Positions 1 through 10,694 of a DNA stretch of 64,000 nt are shown here, piece after piece (the stretch's first letter is position 1; each line of letters begins with the position of its first letter). The stretch covers positions 98,452 through 162,451 of the forward strand of contig CAMMIW010000002.1 of NCBI GenBank assembly GCA_946497035.1. Reading direction: 5' to 3'. The notes beneath the pieces are model-generated. The model made no database searches. It was not told the DNA's origin and saw only the letters and a list, made by a program, of their open reading frames with translations. Source of the DNA: an uncultured Eubacteriaceae bacterium (GTDB lineage Bacteria; Bacillota; Clostridia; Lachnospirales; CAG-274). A program made the translations under genes and the position numbers.

Positions 1-322
1 CTTCATTTACTGTGTCTACAATTATACCTATTTGATTATCTTCATATTCTATAATAATTATGCAAGTAAATTCATCATATGCTCTTTCTTCTTTATTAAA
101 TCTTATCCTAACATCTATAACTGGTATGATAGAACCTCTAAGGTTTATAATACCTTTTATAGCCTCTGGATTTTCTGGCATCCAAGTTATAGCAGGTACT
201 GGTATTATTTCTATAACGTGACTTATATCAATACCAAAAATTTCATCTTCTATAATAAAAGTTAAATATTTATTTTTAGTAGTGTCGTTGTCTACTTCTT
301 TTTGATATAATTCATTTTCCAT
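1..322 (-). CDS. cheW: Chemotaxis adaptor protein CheW (3' end cut by window edge)
   Basis: Scaffold protein that couples chemoreceptors to the kinase CheA at the cytoplasmic membrane. Reading the minus strand from the ATG at 320-322 gives about 107 residues of an SH3-like CheW domain. Landmarks are a TFIIEDEIFGIDI strand, a short 'VPAITWMPENPEAIKGIINLRG' type segment and VIDVRIRF, all in family order. The 3' part lies beyond base 1. A GGGGG ribosome site lies about 8 bases upstream. The gene starts 17 bp after the cheA stop, so it is the last visible gene of a cheR-cheA-cheW transcription unit. The Asn-Leu-Arg-Gly turn typical of CheW is present. Family assignment is firm; total length is unknown. 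Confidence 0.93.
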   Translation of the reverse strand, partial: MENELYQKEVDNDTTKNKYLTFIIEDEIFGIDISHVIEIIPVPAITWMPENPEAIKGIINLRGSIIPVIDVRIRFNKEERAYDEFTCIIIIEYEDNQIGIIVDTVNE

Positions 323-339
323 CTTTCTATCCCCCTATA

Positions 340-2664
340 TTAGTTGTCATAAAATCCTGCAACATCTACTATTAAAGATATATCACCATTACCAAGTAAC
401 GTACAACCGCTTATACCTTTTACTTTTTTAATATAATTAGGTATGCTTTTTACAACAACCTGTTGCTCGCCTATAAGCTCATCAACAAATAAACATACTG
501 TTCTACCTTCCATCTCAAGCCTTATAACAACACCCTCTTCAATATCTTTAATATCTGTAGGAGCATTAAAGAAATCATATAGTCTAACTAAGTTAAACAC
601 ATCTTCTCTAAGTGTTATCATTTCGTTACCGTCTGGATCTAAGAAAATATTTTCTTTTTTAGTTTTAAAAGTTTCTTGTATAGCAGCAATAGGTATAGTA
701 TATTTAGCACCACCCATACTAATAAGCATACCTTCAATAATAGCAAGAGTTAAAGGTATTTTAAGTATAGTTGTTGTGCCATAACCTTGCTCACTTTCTA
801 CAATTATGCTACCGCCTACAGCCTCTATATTAGCTGTAACAACGTCCATACCTACCCCACGTCCAGAATAGCTAGTAACGGCTTCTTTAGTAGATAAACC
901 TGCATGGAATATAAGCTGATATATTTCTCTATCTGTATATTCTTCTTCTGGCTTTTTAAGTATACCTGCCGATTTAGCTTTAGCTAAAACCTTTTCTTTG
1001 TTAATACCTGCGCCATCATCTTTAACGCTAATAAGAATTTCTCCACCAGAGTTTCTAGCCTCAAGCTTAATAACACCTTTTTCTTCTTTACCTGCTTTCA
1101 CCCTATCTTCTGGTAGTTCTACCCCGTGGTCTACCGAGTTTCTTATTATGTGCATAAGAGGATCTGCTATATGCTCAATAATATTTTTATCTACCTCTGT
1201 ATCTCTACCCTCAATAATAAGCTCTATATTTTTACCAAGAGCCTTACACATATCTCTAACAATTCTTTGCATTTTAAAGAATGTAGCATCTAATGTTACC
1301 ATACGCATACTCATAACACTATCTTGTACATCTTTTATAATTTTTCTAAGTTGTCTAGCCGATTTATTAAAGTTTTCAAGCTCTAAACCGTCAAGATCTG
1401 GGTTTTGAGTAGTCATAGCCTCTGATATAACAAGCTCACCCATAAGGTTTAACAATTGATCTAATTTGCCTATACTAACACTTATCATTTGTTGTGAAGA
1501 GCCTTGTTTTTTATTAGCCTCTTTAGACTTGTCGTTTTCTTTATTGTTAGCTTTAGGTTTTTCTTTAGGTTCTTGTTTAGGTTCTTGTTTAGGTTGCTCT
1601 TTAGGCTTTTCCACCTCTTTAGCTTCTTCTTTTATCTCTTCTTCTTCAACCTCCTCAAGATACAAAGCTTTTAAAAATACTGTTTGGCTAAGCATCTCGT
1701 GAACCTCTTCATAATCTTTGTTTATAGAAAATGTAATTTTAAAGCCTTTATCTCTTATTAATTCTATACAATCTTCTGACATAACATCTTTTGGATCATG
1801 CACAATATTATCTGCAATAGCCTGTAAGTTATGTACAATCGTATAAGAACGTATATTTTCCATTTCACAACCATCATCAAAATATATGGTTGCTTTATAT
1901 CTTTTTAAAATATAAGGGTTAAGCTCAAAGCTTTTTAAATATATTGTAGAGTTTATAACTTCGTGTAATTGCTCATATGCAACATCTGTAGCTATAACAA
2001 ATTTAAAGCCTTCTTTTTTAATTATTTCTTCAGATTTTTCATCTGTAACATCTTTAGGTATTGTATGGATTATATCTCCAAGATCTTTTAAATGGTTTAT
2101 AACATTAAAAGAACGTATATTTTCCATACCACTTTCATCTTCAAAATATAAATGACATTCATATTTATTTTCAAATTGAGATGAGTCTACGCTAGGTTCG
2201 TTGTTTGTACCTTGTTGTTTTGTTTCTTCTTTTTTAGCTGCTTTTGGCTCTTCAGAAACTTCTTCACCTTTTAAAACACATAAAAAGGATTTTATTTTTT
2301 TAATTACTTCTGTTGGATCAGAGTCTGCCTCGCCACCATCTGCTATTTTATCAAGCTCATTTTTTATAAAGTCCATACCTTCAAGAACTAAATCTGTAAG
2401 AGTAGAATAATCAACATCTGAAGGATTTTCTTCTCTTAAAAAGAAAAATAAGTCTTCTGTAGCGTGAGCCGTTTTAGAAACATTTTCATACATCATCATA
2501 GCTGCAGAGCCTTTAACAGTATGCATTATTCTAAATATTTCATTAATATTATCCATAGAATAACCATCTTCACATTCTATTATTAGTTGTTCTAGCTGCT
2601 CTACAAGCTGGTTCATTTCAAATATAAACATATCTAGCATAGATTCTCTTGAAAAATCTGCCAC
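340..2664 (-). CDS. cheA: Chemotaxis sensor histidine kinase CheA with two P2-like domains
   Basis: Soluble histidine kinase that phosphorylates CheY/CheB in response to receptor signals. 774 residues from a GTG start (SD AAGGGA upstream). Order of domains: Hpt/P1 at 1-105 with the phospho-acceptor His48 in IMHTVKGSAAMM; two tandem P2-like response-regulator-binding modules at about 165-250 and 255-340, both carrying a MENIRS[FY] segment; a charged linker with repeated QEPK; P3 dimerisation helices (SIGKLDQLLNLMGELV); HATPase with N box HIIRNSVDHG, G1 DDGAGI and G2 GRGVGMDVV; C-terminal CheW-like P5 domain. Longer than the typical 650-700 residues because of the doubled P2 and the linker. Preceded by cheR, followed at once by cheW. 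No cheY or cheB is in the window. Confidence 0.97.
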   Translation of the reverse strand: MADFSRESMLDMFIFEMNQLVEQLEQLIIECEDGYSMDNINEIFRIMHTVKGSAAMMMYENVSKTAHATEDLFFFLREENPSDVDYSTLTDLVLEGMDFIKNELDKIADGGEADSDPTEVIKKIKSFLCVLKGEEVSEEPKAAKKEETKQQGTNNEPSVDSSQFENKYECHLYFEDESGMENIRSFNVINHLKDLGDIIHTIPKDVTDEKSEEIIKKEGFKFVIATDVAYEQLHEVINSTIYLKSFELNPYILKRYKATIYFDDGCEMENIRSYTIVHNLQAIADNIVHDPKDVMSEDCIELIRDKGFKITFSINKDYEEVHEMLSQTVFLKALYLEEVEEEEIKEEAKEVEKPKEQPKQEPKQEPKEKPKANNKENDKSKEANKKQGSSQQMISVSIGKLDQLLNLMGELVISEAMTTQNPDLDGLELENFNKSARQLRKIIKDVQDSVMSMRMVTLDATFFKMQRIVRDMCKALGKNIELIIEGRDTEVDKNIIEHIADPLMHIIRNSVDHGVELPEDRVKAGKEEKGVIKLEARNSGGEILISVKDDGAGINKEKVLAKAKSAGILKKPEEEYTDREIYQLIFHAGLSTKEAVTSYSGRGVGMDVVTANIEAVGGSIIVESEQGYGTTTILKIPLTLAIIEGMLISMGGAKYTIPIAAIQETFKTKKENIFLDPDGNEMITLREDVFNLVRLYDFFNAPTDIKDIEEGVVIRLEMEGRTVCLFVDELIGEQQVVVKSIPNYIKKVKGISGCTLLGNGDISLIVDVAGFYDN

Positions 2665-2790
2665 GTTTTATCAATCCCTTCTGTTTAGTTTAAATAAAAT
2701 TTTATTTACAGTTAATTTTTATTAATTTAAGGTTTTAAATAATACATAATATAATTATAACAAATTTTTATAAAAAATCAAATTATGTAG

Positions 2791-3603
2791 TTATTTTTTT
2801 CTATATACGGCCGGCATAACATATTCATAATCTGTTTTTATATTATTTAATGTTTCCGAATGGCCGATAAAAAGATAAGCCCCTCTTTCTGATGCATCAT
2901 AAAACTTTTTAATAAGCTGTGTTCTTGTGTTGTCATCAAAATATATCATTACATTTCTACAAAATATAACCTGAAACTTTTTTTTAAAAGGAAACTTAGG
3001 TTCCATTAAGTTAAATTTTCTATATGTTATTTTGTTTTTTATATCATCTACAACCTTAACTTGTCTATCATTAATGTTTTTAAAATAGTTACTTTTCCAA
3101 TCTTCGCTTAATGGCTTTATTTGATCTTTTGTATATACCCCATTTATAGCCTTTTTTAATATAGATGTAGATATATCTGTGGCTAAAAGCTCTGTGTCCC
3201 AATTGCCTTTTTGTTTAAAATAATCTGTAAGTATCATCTCTAATGTATAAGATTCTTCTCCTGATGAACACCCAGCGCACCACATTCTAACATCTTTATC
3301 TTTTGCCGTAGATTCTATATAAGGTAATACCGTATTTTTTAAATATTCAAAATGGTCTACCTCTCTCATAAAAAAAGTATGGTTAGTTGTCATTTTGTCT
3401 ATAAATGTTATAGATGCGGTGCCTGTTTTATCATTTACTAAATATTCATAATATTCTGTAAATGTTTCAAACCCTTTTTTATCTAGTATATTTTTTAGCC
3501 TAGAATAAACTAAAGATTTTTTATCACTAGCTAAGCTAATACCAAAATTTTCTTTTATATAATTTCTAATAATAGAAAACTCCTTATCAGTCATCTCTTG
3601 CAT
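2791..3603 (-). CDS. cheR: Chemoreceptor glutamate methyltransferase CheR
   Basis: Uses S-adenosylmethionine to methylate glutamates on chemoreceptors for adaptation. 270 residues, the normal size. An all-helical N-terminal domain is followed by the Rossmann methyltransferase core: SAM-binding WCAGCSSGEESYT at about 108-120, IFCRNVMIYFD near 210-220 and the GHSETL element near the end. The ATG start has a GGGTGAT ribosome site. First visible gene of the minus-strand chemotaxis unit; 126 bp separate it from cheA. No C-terminal pentapeptide-binding extension or TPR is seen. Assignment is firm. Confidence 0.95.
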   Translation of the reverse strand: MQEMTDKEFSIIRNYIKENFGISLASDKKSLVYSRLKNILDKKGFETFTEYYEYLVNDKTGTASITFIDKMTTNHTFFMREVDHFEYLKNTVLPYIESTAKDKDVRMWCAGCSSGEESYTLEMILTDYFKQKGNWDTELLATDISTSILKKAINGVYTKDQIKPLSEDWKSNYFKNINDRQVKVVDDIKNKITYRKFNLMEPKFPFKKKFQVIFCRNVMIYFDDNTRTQLIKKFYDASERGAYLFIGHSETLNNIKTDYEYVMPAVYRKK

Positions 3604-3782
3604 TTAACATCACCCAATTCTCTTTATTATAATCCGTTATATTAATTATACATAAAATTAATAAATATGTCGATAGTTATATTAAATATTTTATATTTTT
3701 TATTATATTTTTTTGTATGTAAATGTTATTATTATAAAATATACCTATAGATTATATGCAAGCAATAATAGATAAAATTTAA

Positions 3783-3811
3783 TTGAAAAAACTTTTTGTT
3801 TATTATATAAT
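3783..3811 (+). promoter_or_regulatory. Sigma-A promoter for deoD
   Basis: TTGAAA at 3783-3788 and TATAAT at 3806-3811 with exactly 17 bp between them, 76 bp upstream of the deoD start. The rest of the 284-bp cheR-deoD intergenic region is AT-rich and shows nothing else recognisable. Confidence 0.8.
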
Positions 3812-3887
3812 TAACTTATTAATAAATTTATATACTAAAAATTTTTATTTTTATAAATATTAAAACATATTAAAAGGAGATGATTAT

Positions 3888-4589
3888 ATGAAACATACCC
3901 CACATATAAACCAAACTGCCGAAATAGCAGAAACTATTTTATTGCCTGGAGATCCTTTAAGAGCAAAATTTATAGCAGAAAATTTTTTAGAAAATCCTGT
4001 TCAATTTAACGCAGTAAGAGGTGCTTTAGGTTATACAGGAACATATAAGGGCAAAAAAATATCTGTTATGGGCACAGGTATGGGTATGCCTAGCATTGGT
4101 ATATATTCTTATGAACTTATTAAAACATTTGGAGTTAAAAATCTTATAAGAATAGGCTCTTGTGGGGCTCTTAGCAAAGATTTAGCTGTATATGATATAG
4201 TATTTGCTATGTCTGCCTCTACAGATTCAAACTTTGCTAATCAATATCAGTTGCCAGGAACATTTGCTCCTACTTGTAGCTATTTTCTTTTAGAAAAAGC
4301 TAAAAACATAGCCGATAGCAAAAATATACCTGTTCATATTGGTAATATTTTATCTACGGATACTTTCTATTCAGAGTTTAAAGATGCTCATAATCTTTGG
4401 GCTAAAATGGGGGTTTTAGGGATAGAAATGGAAGCGGCAGCCTTATATATGAATGCGTCAAGGCTTGGTGCTAATGCTCTTTGCATATTAACAGTTAGTG
4501 ATCATATAATGACAGGTGAAGAAATATCTGCCGAAAAACGTGAAAAAACATTCACTAAAATGATGGAAATAGCTTTATCTATGGCATAA
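3888..4589 (+). CDS. deoD: Purine-nucleoside phosphorylase, DeoD type
   Basis: Phosphorolysis of purine (deoxy)nucleosides to free base and (deoxy)ribose-1-phosphate, a cytosolic hexamer of the purine salvage pathway. 233 residues, matching the family (about 235). Key parts: phosphate-binding GDPLRAKFIA (Gly21, Arg25), the GTGMGMPSIGIYSYEL turn, RIGSCGAL, the ribose-binding LGIEMEAAALY and the TVSDH segment carrying the catalytic Asp. ATG start behind an AAAGGAGATG ribosome site. Single-gene unit: own promoter upstream and a strong bidirectional terminator 18 bp downstream. No other nucleoside genes adjoin it. Confidence 0.96.
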   Translation: MKHTPHINQTAEIAETILLPGDPLRAKFIAENFLENPVQFNAVRGALGYTGTYKGKKISVMGTGMGMPSIGIYSYELIKTFGVKNLIRIGSCGALSKDLAVYDIVFAMSASTDSNFANQYQLPGTFAPTCSYFLLEKAKNIADSKNIPVHIGNILSTDTFYSEFKDAHNLWAKMGVLGIEMEAAALYMNASRLGANALCILTVSDHIMTGEEISAEKREKTFTKMMEIALSMA

Positions 4590-4606
4590 TAAATGTTATA
4601 AGTTTA

Positions 4607-4640
4607 AAAAGGCTATAGACTTTGTCTATAGCCTTTTATT
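4607..4640 (+). terminator. Bidirectional intrinsic terminator after deoD
   Basis: Perfect 10-bp stem GGCTATAGAC (4611-4620) / GTCTATAGCC (4624-4633) with a TTT loop, flanked by AAAA and TTTT, so it works on both strands. It belongs to a family of near-identical stems used across this window. Confidence 0.9.
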
Positions 4641-4870
4641 TAATATTATTGTTATTGGATTCTAATATTTCGGTAAATTCTTTATATGTGCTTAAATCTT
4701 CATTTAGAGTAGTTACTGTAGTTGTACCAATATTTTTATATTCTATATCTACTAAAGCATCTGCTTTAATAGTTATAGTTTTGTGAGCTAATTTGAAAGA
4801 ATAATTCATATTATAGTTATAGGTTAGCTATTTTATCTACTTCTATAATAACTACCATAAACTTTTTCAT
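4636..4870 (-). pseudogene. Frameshifted small gene, about 77 codons, unknown product
   Basis: On the minus strand an ATG at 4868-4870 follows a good AAGGAGAG ribosome site and opens MKKFMVVIIEVDKIANL, then stops at 4817-4819. A second frame opens within a few bases and runs to a stop at 4636-4638 (from an internal ATG at 4807-4809: MNYSFKLAHKTITIKADALV...). That second part has no ribosome site of its own. Removing one base near 4820-4826 would join the two into a protein of about 77 residues, with a lysine-rich start and a beta-rich TITIKADALVDIEYKNIGTTTV segment. The stop falls inside the shared terminator. Seen: two abutting frames with one ribosome site. Inferred: a single disrupted gene, or a sequencing error. 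No family recognised. Confidence 0.45.
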
Positions 4871-5012
4871 CCAAAACACTCTCCTTCATATAATAATATA
4901 TAATAAATTTATCATATATTTAGTTTTGAGCCAACAAACATTATAATATCTTTACATTTTTAAAATAATTTGATAGAATTTTATATATAAATTTAATAAT
5001 TTGGAGACTTTT

Positions 5013-5537
5013 ATGAAAAAAAACAATATTATAATTGCTTTTTCATCTAATAAAATATGTAATAACATTAGTTACATACTTAATAAAAATGGTATAAACT
5101 ATACCTATGTTTGTAAAACTGGATATAACCTTAGAAAATGTTGCAGTTTTTATGAAAATGGCATAATTATATGTGGCACAAATTTTATAGATGAACCTAT
5201 ATATAACATTATAGAAGATTTTTACAAAGATTTTATTTTTTTATTAATTGGTAATATACATACAATAGGTTTATATAGTGATGAAAAAGTTTATAAGCTT
5301 TCAACCCCTTTAAAACAAGAAGATATTATTAATGCCCTAGATGTAGCTTATTATAAAAATAGTGAAAATATAGAAAATAAAAATAATGAGATTATTAAAA
5401 AAGCTAAAAATTTGCTTATAAAAAATAATAATTTTACAGAAGAAACAGCACATAAATATATACAAAAAAAGAGTATGGATAGCGGTAAAAAAAATATACA
5501 TATAGCAAAGCTTATTATAGATAAATATGAAAAATAA
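5013..5537 (+). CDS. ANTAR-domain RNA-binding regulator with degenerate receiver
   Basis: ANTAR proteins bind paired hairpins in nascent RNA and block terminators. The start is the ATG at 5013, because the upstream TTG lies inside the TTGGAGAC ribosome site; 174 residues result. Residues 1-115 look like a response-regulator fold (IIIAFSSNKICNNISYIL; IIICGTNF; FIFLLIG; KLSTPLKQEDIINALD), but the strand ends show no phospho-acceptor Asp, so it is probably a pseudo-receiver. Residues 122-172 (IIKKAKNLLIKNNNFTEETAHKY, then KKSMDSGKKNIHIAKLI) match the three-helix ANTAR signature. Stands alone between two terminators; no partner kinase and no clear target leader nearby. Function beyond ANTAR is unknown. 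Confidence 0.82.
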   Translation: MKKNNIIIAFSSNKICNNISYILNKNGINYTYVCKTGYNLRKCCSFYENGIIICGTNFIDEPIYNIIEDFYKDFIFLLIGNIHTIGLYSDEKVYKLSTPLKQEDIINALDVAYYKNSENIENKNNEIIKKAKNLLIKNNNFTEETAHKYIQKKSMDSGKKNIHIAKLIIDKYEK

Positions 5538-5542
5538 AATTT

Positions 5543-5570
5543 GGCTGTAGACATTGTCTACAGCCTTTTA
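5543..5570 (+). terminator. Intrinsic terminator after the ANTAR gene
   Basis: Perfect 10-bp stem GGCTGTAGAC (5543-5552) / GTCTACAGCC (5556-5565), ATT loop, then TTTT. Same stem family as at 4611 and 12728. Confidence 0.9.
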
Positions 5571-5618
5571 TACTTTAAATAATTATATAATAACCATTTA
5601 TAACTAGTAACTTTTCAT

Positions 5619-6722
5619 TTATGGTAAAATTCTTCTTGCACCATAATAAGTTTTTTGTGCATAATCGTTATTTAAACTAGATATTATAACACCTTGATTT
5701 TTACTATCTGTACAATGTATATAGTTACCATCTGAAATATATATACCCACATGAGAAATAGGCGTATTGCCACCAGTATTAAAAAATACTAAATCTCCTG
5801 CTCTTAAATCACTTTTTTCAACTGATGTTCCATTTAAATATTGATCTCTAGAAACACGGTTAATATTTATACCAAAATGTTTAAATACTGCATATGTAAA
5901 ACCTGAACAGTCTGTCCCAACATTTAGATTTGTGCTACCATATATATATGGCTTTCCTAAATGCAATTTAGCAAAATTAATAACATTTTCTGGTGTTGCA
6001 TCTGAACTTATAGACGGTTGTTGTTCTTTTTCATTTGTTATAGTAGCAAATTGTGAGCTTATATAACCTATTTTACCATTATATTTAACCTTTAACCAAG
6101 AGCCACTATCTTCTAATAAATCTGTATAGCTACCGCTTGGTATAACTCCTAAAACTTGTGAAGATGTAGCAGGGCTCTCTCTAAGGTTAAGCCCACTTTC
6201 AGATGTTATTTTTGCATATTTACCTGTAGGTACATTGTTTTTATTATCACTATTATTTTGATTGTTATTTTGGTTATTATTTTCTGGTAATTGTTCTTCT
6301 GGTTTAGAGCTTACTAAATATATATTTTCTATATAACCTATTTTTTCATTAAAAAATATTTGAGAAAAATTACCATCTTGCTTGCCAACTACTACCATAG
6401 AGCCTGTTGGTATAGAACCTACAGCTTGTCCTACATTAGATGGTTGAGCAAAAACAGGCACATTATCTGCTTTTAAATTAGTAACTTTTGCAAATTTTGT
6501 TGTAACATAGTTATAATCAGTAAAAGATATTTTAAAAACAGAATCTAAGCTATCCATTTTAGATATAGCCTCACCATTTTTAGATGATATAATGGATATA
6601 TCTTCTTTTTTTACACTATCTATATTATTAGCTGTAACAACATTTGTAGCATAAACATTTACATTGCTAGCTAACAAGGCTAATGCTATTACAGACGTTT
6701 TTGTTACACTTTTAATTTTCAA
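5619..6722 (-). CDS. Secreted SH3b-SH3b-NlpC/P60 peptidoglycan hydrolase
   Basis: Likely cleaves the gamma-D-glutamyl-diamino acid bond of wall peptides outside the cell. 367 residues. The start is TTG with a strong GGAGGG ribosome site 7 bases upstream. A signal peptide covers about 1-25 (lysines, then SVIALALLASNVNVYA). Two bacterial SH3 domains follow (about 77-137 and 165-227), separated by an Asn-rich linker. The C-terminal NlpC/P60 domain (about 248-367) has catalytic Cys272 in GTDCSGF, His324 in ISHVGIY and His336 in YIHC. All three catalytic positions are present, so it should be active. Monocistronic by context; converges with the ANTAR gene. Confidence 0.93.
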   Translation of the reverse strand: MKIKSVTKTSVIALALLASNVNVYATNVVTANNIDSVKKEDISIISSKNGEAISKMDSLDSVFKISFTDYNYVTTKFAKVTNLKADNVPVFAQPSNVGQAVGSIPTGSMVVVGKQDGNFSQIFFNEKIGYIENIYLVSSKPEEQLPENNNQNNNQNNSDNKNNVPTGKYAKITSESGLNLRESPATSSQVLGVIPSGSYTDLLEDSGSWLKVKYNGKIGYISSQFATITNEKEQQPSISSDATPENVINFAKLHLGKPYIYGSTNLNVGTDCSGFTYAVFKHFGININRVSRDQYLNGTSVEKSDLRAGDLVFFNTGGNTPISHVGIYISDGNYIHCTDSKNQGVIISSLNNDYAQKTYYGARRILP

Positions 6723-6800
6723 AAAATTTCCCTCCTTAGTAACTATAGTTAATTAGAATTATACACCTAAACATATATTTTTGTCAATTTTATATATCCA

Positions 6801-6832
6801 AAAAAAGATAGGATAAGTAACCTATCTTTTTA
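6801..6832 (-). terminator. Terminator after dnaJ
   Basis: Stem AAAAAGATAGG (6802-6812) / CCTATCTTTTT (6821-6831), 8-base loop, ending in a U-run on the minus strand just after the dnaJ stop. Confidence 0.8.
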
Positions 6833-6833
6833 A

Positions 6834-7976
6834 TTAGTCAAAGTGTTTTTTCATTTTTTCAAAAAAGTTTTCTTTTTTTATTGTTGGTATAGTGCCATCT
6901 TCTGATGCAAATTTTATAAGCAACTCTTTTTGTTGCTCACTTACTTTTGTAGGCACTACAACTTTAAATTTTATAATTTGATCGCCTCTAAGCTTAGGAT
7001 TGCGAACGTTAAACACACCTTTATTTTTAAGAGTTACCGTTGTTTCTGGTTGTGTTCCTGCTTTTACAACATATGTTTCTTCCCCATCTATTGTAGGTAT
7101 TTTTATTTCATCACCTAAAGTAGCTTGAACAATAGAAATAGGCACTTCTACATATATATCGTTATTTTGTCTAACAAAAGTTTTATGTGGTTTAACACTT
7201 ATAGCTATAAGCAAATCTCCATTAGGCCCACCTTTTTCTCCTGGTGCTCCTATACCTGCTTTTCTTATGCTTTGCCCCTGGTTAATACCTTTAGGTATTT
7301 CTACCGTTATAGTTTTTGTTTTTCTAGTTTTACCTCTACCGTTACAAACATTACAAGGCTCTTTTATAACTTTACCTTCTCCGTGGCAAGTGCGACAATC
7401 TGTTACAGTTGTCATAGCCCCTAACATTGTTTGTTTTATAGTTCTTTCTTGGCCAGATCCACCACAAGTAGGACAAGTTTGAGCGTATGTACCAGGTTTT
7501 GCACCTGTACCGCTACAATTATCACATTTATCGTCTGCCTGGAAAGATATTTCTTTAGTGCAACCAAAAATAGCCTCTTCAAAATCTATCGTAAGGTTAT
7601 ATTGTAAATCTGCACCTCTTGAAGGGCCTCTTCTTGTTCTTGAGCCGCCACCAAATATATCAGAAAAGCCACCGCCACCAAAGAAGCTTTCAAAAATGTC
7701 GCCCATATCCATACCAGAAAAGCCACCACCACCAGAAAAACCACCTGAGCCATCAAAGGCTGCGTGTCCAAATTGATCATAGGTTTGTCTTTTCTTTTCA
7801 TCACTAAGAACCTCATAGGCTTCTGTAGCTTCTTTAAACTTTGTCTCTGCCTCTTGGTTATTTGGGTTAGCATCTGGGTGATATTTTTTAGCAAGCTTTC
7901 TATAAGCTTTTTTAATATCTGCATCTGTTGCGCCTTTATTTACACCTAAAACTTCATAATAATCTCTTTTTGCCAA
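6834..7976 (-). CDS. dnaJ: Chaperone protein DnaJ (Hsp40)
   Basis: Co-chaperone that delivers substrates to DnaK and stimulates its ATPase. About 380 residues. Start: I prefer the TTG at 7974-7976, which gives the usual M-A-K-R-D-Y-Y N-terminus with a TAGGTG ribosome site 6 bases away; a GTG at 7983-7985 overlaps that site and would add three residues. J domain at 1-70 with the HPD motif (KYHPDANPN), Gly/Phe-rich stretch at about 75-125, four CxxCxGxG zinc motifs ([32 protein letters not shown]), then the C-terminal substrate-binding domains. It is separated from dnaK by an opposite-strand gene, so it cannot be on the same simple transcript without reading through that gene. No CIRCE lies directly upstream. 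Confidence 0.97.
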   Translation of the reverse strand: MAKRDYYEVLGVNKGATDADIKKAYRKLAKKYHPDANPNNQEAETKFKEATEAYEVLSDEKKRQTYDQFGHAAFDGSGGFSGGGGFSGMDMGDIFESFFGGGGFSDIFGGGSRTRRGPSRGADLQYNLTIDFEEAIFGCTKEISFQADDKCDNCSGTGAKPGTYAQTCPTCGGSGQERTIKQTMLGAMTTVTDCRTCHGEGKVIKEPCNVCNGRGKTRKTKTITVEIPKGINQGQSIRKAGIGAPGEKGGPNGDLLIAISVKPHKTFVRQNNDIYVEVPISIVQATLGDEIKIPTIDGEETYVVKAGTQPETTVTLKNKGVFNVRNPKLRGDQIIKFKVVVPTKVSEQQKELLIKFASEDGTIPTIKKENFFEKMKKHFD

Positions 7977-8055
7977 TTTTTTCACCTACCAATTAAATTT
8001 TTTAATGACTATTTAAACAAAATATAGTAAAATATAAAATTAGAAAGGAGTAAAT

Positions 8056-8706
8056 ATGAAAAAATTTTTAAATTATATTTTAACTATATTTATGAGTATT
8101 TTATTTATTTATATGTTTATATTTATTGCAATTTTATTTTTATTGCTAAATAAAAATTTTTATTATTTACATATTAATTATTTAGATATACAAAAAAATA
8201 CAAACTATTCTATAGCAGATATAAAGTTAAACTATAATGCTATGATAGACTTTTTAATACCATTTTCAAATAAACCATTTGATTTGCCAACTTTAACATA
8301 TTCAACCCAAGGTAAAATACATTTTGAAGAAGTTAAAAAAATATTTAATAATATGTCTATAACTTTTATAATTATTACAATAACACTAACTATAATAGTT
8401 TACTATTATCATAAGAAAAAAGATAGTACATTTTTAAAAAAATGCTCCATAAATTGCATTTTAATAACTATTTTTATGTGTTTTATAGGATATATAAATT
8501 TTGATAAATCTTTTATAATATTTCATAATATATTTTTTGATAATAATTATTGGATATTTGATCCTATAAAAGATCCTATTATAAACATATTACCACAAGA
8601 TTTTTTTAGAAATTGTAGTATAGTTATTTTTATATTTATGATAATAGGTTCAATATTTTTATATATAATATATAAGTTAATAAAAATAAAGTTTTCTAAA
8701 GTATAA
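8056..8706 (+). CDS. DUF1461/TIGR01906 membrane protein, Lit-like
   Basis: 216-residue integral membrane protein with four hydrophobic segments (about 10-32, 102-118, 132-147, 187-210). The family (PF07314) includes Lit, a lipoprotein intramolecular transacylase that moves an acyl chain to the N-terminus of lipoproteins. Two histidines sit where the family keeps them: His89 in GKIHFEEVKKIF in the outer loop, and His157 in IIFHNIFFDNNYW, followed by DPIINILPQDFF. ATG start with AGAAAGGAG. The gene lies on the plus strand between dnaK and dnaJ (both minus) and has its own terminator. Family assignment is good; Lit activity is inferred from family and the histidines only. Lipoprotein genes elsewhere in the window (metQ and the one at 32596) could supply substrates. 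Confidence 0.72.
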   Translation: MKKFLNYILTIFMSILFIYMFIFIAILFLLLNKNFYYLHINYLDIQKNTNYSIADIKLNYNAMIDFLIPFSNKPFDLPTLTYSTQGKIHFEEVKKIFNNMSITFIIITITLTIIVYYYHKKKDSTFLKKCSINCILITIFMCFIGYINFDKSFIIFHNIFFDNNYWIFDPIKDPIINILPQDFFRNCSIVIFIFMIIGSIFLYIIYKLIKIKFSKV

Positions 8707-8738
8707 AATTTTATTTTCTATATGTTAATAATGATTTG

Positions 8739-8765
8739 CCCTCTAACCATAGGCTAGAGGGTTTT
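8739..8765 (+). terminator. Terminator after the Lit-like gene
   Basis: CCCTCTA (8739-8745) pairs with TAGAGGG (8755-8761), with a partly paired interior, then GTTTT. Oriented for the plus-strand gene; it also lies just past the dnaK stop. Confidence 0.7.
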
Positions 8766-8778
8766 CACATAATTTATA

Positions 8779-10653
<1,875 letters not shown>

Positions 10654-10694
10654 TTATTATATCTTATTTTTATATTTTTATATCTAAAAATTAA

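Noticed and set aside
32..265. 77-codon plus-strand open frame at the left edge
   Set aside because: Shadow of the minus-strand cheW gene, which reads as a clear CheW domain.
5351..5554. 67-codon minus-strand frame opposite the ANTAR domain
   Set aside because: Shadow frame, no ribosome site, covers the ANTAR coding region and terminator.
7586..7949. Several overlapping open frames on both strands within the dnaJ N-terminal region
   Set aside because: Frames arise from the Gly/Phe-rich repeats of DnaJ; no ribosome sites or family matches.
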